Assembly (NCBI GenBank): GCA_052388135.1
Contig: JBQTIM010000164.1
Coordinates: 1-18,152, forward strand
Reading direction: 5' to 3'
DNA: 18,152 nucleotides
Source: JBQTIM01 sp052388135
GTDB taxonomy: Bacteria; Elusimicrobiota; Elusimicrobia; FEN-1173
This document shows, piece by piece, positions 6,905 through 18,152 of the stretch. Below the pieces are notes generated by a model. That model did no database searches. It saw only the letters and a list, made by a program, of their open reading frames with translations, and had not been told where the DNA came from. The position numbers and the translations under genes were made by a program. The first letter of the stretch is position 1. Each line of letters begins with the position of its first letter.

Positions 6905-10711
<3,807 letters not shown>

Positions 10712-10773
10712 AGCTCGGAGCTCCGGTCTTTCGGGTCTGATTTAACTTTTAACTTTTAGGAGATCATTAAAAA

Positions 10774-14931
<4,158 letters not shown>

Positions 14932-14932
14932 T

Positions 14933-15316
14933 ATGCCCACAATCAACCAGCTCATCAACCACGGCCGCTATCCTCTGATCTCAAAAACCAAGGCTCCTGC
15001 CCTGGTGTCGTCGCCCCAACGGCGCGGCGTCTGCACCCGCGTCTACACCACCACGCCCAAAAAGCCCAACTCGGCCCTGCGCAAAGTGGCCCGCGTGAAG
15101 CTCACCACCGGCGTGGAGGTGACGGCCTACATCCCCGGCGTGGGCCACAGCCTCCAGGAGCACTCCATCGTCCTGGTGCGCGGCGGCCGCGTGAAAGATT
15201 TGCCCGGCGTGCGCTACCACATCGTCCGCGGTCCCCTGGACGCCACCGGCGTGGCGGACCGCAGGCAGGGCCGCTCCAAATACGGCGCCAAAATGCCCAA
15301 GAAGGCGGAGAAATAA
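14933..15316 (+). CDS. rpsL: 30S ribosomal protein S12
   Basis: This 127-residue protein lies in the ribosomal decoding centre. It shows the conserved PQRRGVCTRVYTTTPKKPNSALRK block, with the lysines at 43-44 tied to streptomycin sensitivity in other bacteria. It also has GGRVKDLPGVRYH, including the aspartate that is beta-methylthiolated in some species. The ATG follows the rpoC stop after one base and lacks a clear SD, fitting translational coupling. It begins the rpsL-rpsG-fusA-tuf (str) segment. Confidence 0.97.
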   Translation: MPTINQLINHGRYPLISKTKAPALVSSPQRRGVCTRVYTTTPKKPNSALRKVARVKLTTGVEVTAYIPGVGHSLQEHSIVLVRGGRVKDLPGVRYHIVRGPLDATGVADRRQGRSKYGAKMPKKAEK

Positions 15317-15317
15317 G

Positions 15318-15797
15318 ATGCCCCGCAAAGAACTCAAGCCCCGCGAACGGCGGGGAATGCCCGACCCGGATTTCCGGTTCAACTCCGTGCTGGTGTCGCG
15401 CTTCATCGGCCGGCTCAATTTCGAAGGGAAGAAAATCCTGGCGGAGCGCATTTTCCACACCGCCATGGAGAAGGTCCAGCAGAAGATGAACGAAGATCCC
15501 CTGGCCGTCTTCAACCGGGCCATCGAAAACACCCGTCCCTTGCTGGAAGTCCGCCCCCGGCGCGTGGGCGGCGCCACTTATCAGGTGCCCAGCGAAGTGC
15601 GCCCCGAGCGCGGCGCCAGCATGGCCATGAAATGGATTTTGACCGCCGCCCGCGACAAGACCGGCAAGCCCATGTCCGACCGCCTGGCCGAAGAAGTCAT
15701 GGCGGCCAGCAAGAAAGAGGGCATCGCGATCAAGAAGCGGGAAGACACCCACAAGATGGCCGAAGCCAACAAAGCCTTCGCCCACTACCGCTGGTAA
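15318..15797 (+). CDS. rpsG: 30S ribosomal protein S7
   Basis: This 159-residue protein is the primary 16S rRNA binder that nucleates assembly of the 30S head. Conserved blocks are VSRFIGRLNFEGKK, NRAIENTRPLLEVRPRRVGGATYQVP and the C-terminal HKMAEANKAFAHYRW. The ATG follows the rpsL stop after a single base, again without a strong independent SD. In E. coli, S7 is the translational regulator of the str operon, binding between rpsL and rpsG. Here that gap is only one base, so such an intergenic site cannot exist in the same form. Confidence 0.97.
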   Translation: MPRKELKPRERRGMPDPDFRFNSVLVSRFIGRLNFEGKKILAERIFHTAMEKVQQKMNEDPLAVFNRAIENTRPLLEVRPRRVGGATYQVPSEVRPERGASMAMKWILTAARDKTGKPMSDRLAEEVMAASKKEGIAIKKREDTHKMAEANKAFAHYRW

Positions 15798-15839
15798 AAA
15801 CATGGACAACATCAACGTCGTTTTTTCGAAAAACTAATT

Positions 15840-17944
<2,105 letters not shown>

Positions 17945-17986
17945 TCGCCGACGATTTTTCGATTGATCTAAGGAGGAAACGAATTT

Positions 17987-18152
17987 ATGGCAAAGCCCAA
18001 ATTTGAGCGCACGAAACCGCACGTGAACGTGGGGACCATCGGCCACGTGGACCACGGCAAGACCACGCTGACGGCGTCCATCCTGCAAGTCCTGAGCAAG
18101 CAAGGCAAAGCCCAGGTCAAAAGCTACCAGGACATCGCCAAGGGCGGCACCG
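17987..18152 (+). CDS. tuf: Elongation factor Tu (3' partial)
   Basis: The first 55 codons are present before the window ends. EF-Tu delivers aminoacyl-tRNA to the ribosome. The N-terminus MAKPKFERTKPHVNVGTIG leads into the GHVDHGKTTLTASI P-loop (G1), which distinguishes it from EF-G's AHIDAGKT. A strong AGGAGG (17971-17976) lies 10 nt upstream. It is 42 nt after the fusA stop, completing the classic str gene order rpsL-rpsG-fusA-tuf. Confidence 0.96.
   Translation, partial: MAKPKFERTKPHVNVGTIGHVDHGKTTLTASILQVLSKQGKAQVKSYQDIAKGGT

Noticed and set aside
10712..10773. TTTAACTT tandem and GGAGCTCC palindrome between rpoB and rpoC
   Set aside because: They are short and weak, with no promoter or terminator form. 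The spacer seems to hold only the rpoC Shine-Dalgarno.

Overview
The window is about 18 kb of GC-rich bacterial DNA with every gene on the + strand and almost no spacer. The organism is a diderm bacterium. It has signal-peptide-bearing outer-membrane proteins: an OmpA-type peptidoglycan-binding protein and a PorV/PorQ-family barrel. It also has a FlgD/type IX-like C-terminal sorting domain and a tail-fibre-like 'NADLLDG' repeat protein. That mix, together with high GC, fits a high-GC lineage of Elusimicrobiota or a neighbouring candidate phylum. This placement is an inference from gene content, not from a tree.

Region 1 (1-5601) is a surface-protein module of four genes. It starts with a 5'-truncated modular repeat protein. 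Next is a secreted protein with a C-terminal FlgD/T9SS-type domain, joined by an ATGA overlap. Six bases later comes a PorV/PorQ-like outer-membrane protein. Last is an OmpA-like protein with thrombospondin type-3 repeats, joined by another ATGA overlap. The spacing indicates one transcript. The likely theme is export and anchoring of a surface filament or adhesin.

Region 2 (5602-5863) is the main regulatory region. It has an AT-rich UP-like block and a near-consensus sigma-70 promoter (TTGACA, 17 bp, TACAAT). A structured leader of roughly 200 nt follows. It resembles the ribosomal protein L10 autoregulatory leader and ends in a hairpin plus T-tract that looks like an attenuator.

Region 3 (5864-18152) is a continuous transcription/translation superoperon: rplJ, rplL, rpoB, rpoC, rpsL, rpsG, fusA and the start of tuf. 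The rpoBC and str operons are directly joined: rpoC and rpsL are 1 nt apart, as are rpsL and rpsG. The genes usually upstream of rplJ (secE, nusG, rplK, rplA) are absent here, so rplJ heads its own unit.

The clearest anomaly is a one-base frameshift in fusA near 17142, in an otherwise intact EF-G. The most interesting accessory material is the exact-register 86- and 53-residue repeat architecture of the first gene and its apparent operon with CTD, PorV-like and OmpA-like proteins. Beyond these I see no CRISPR array, insertion sequence, tRNA or rRNA gene.
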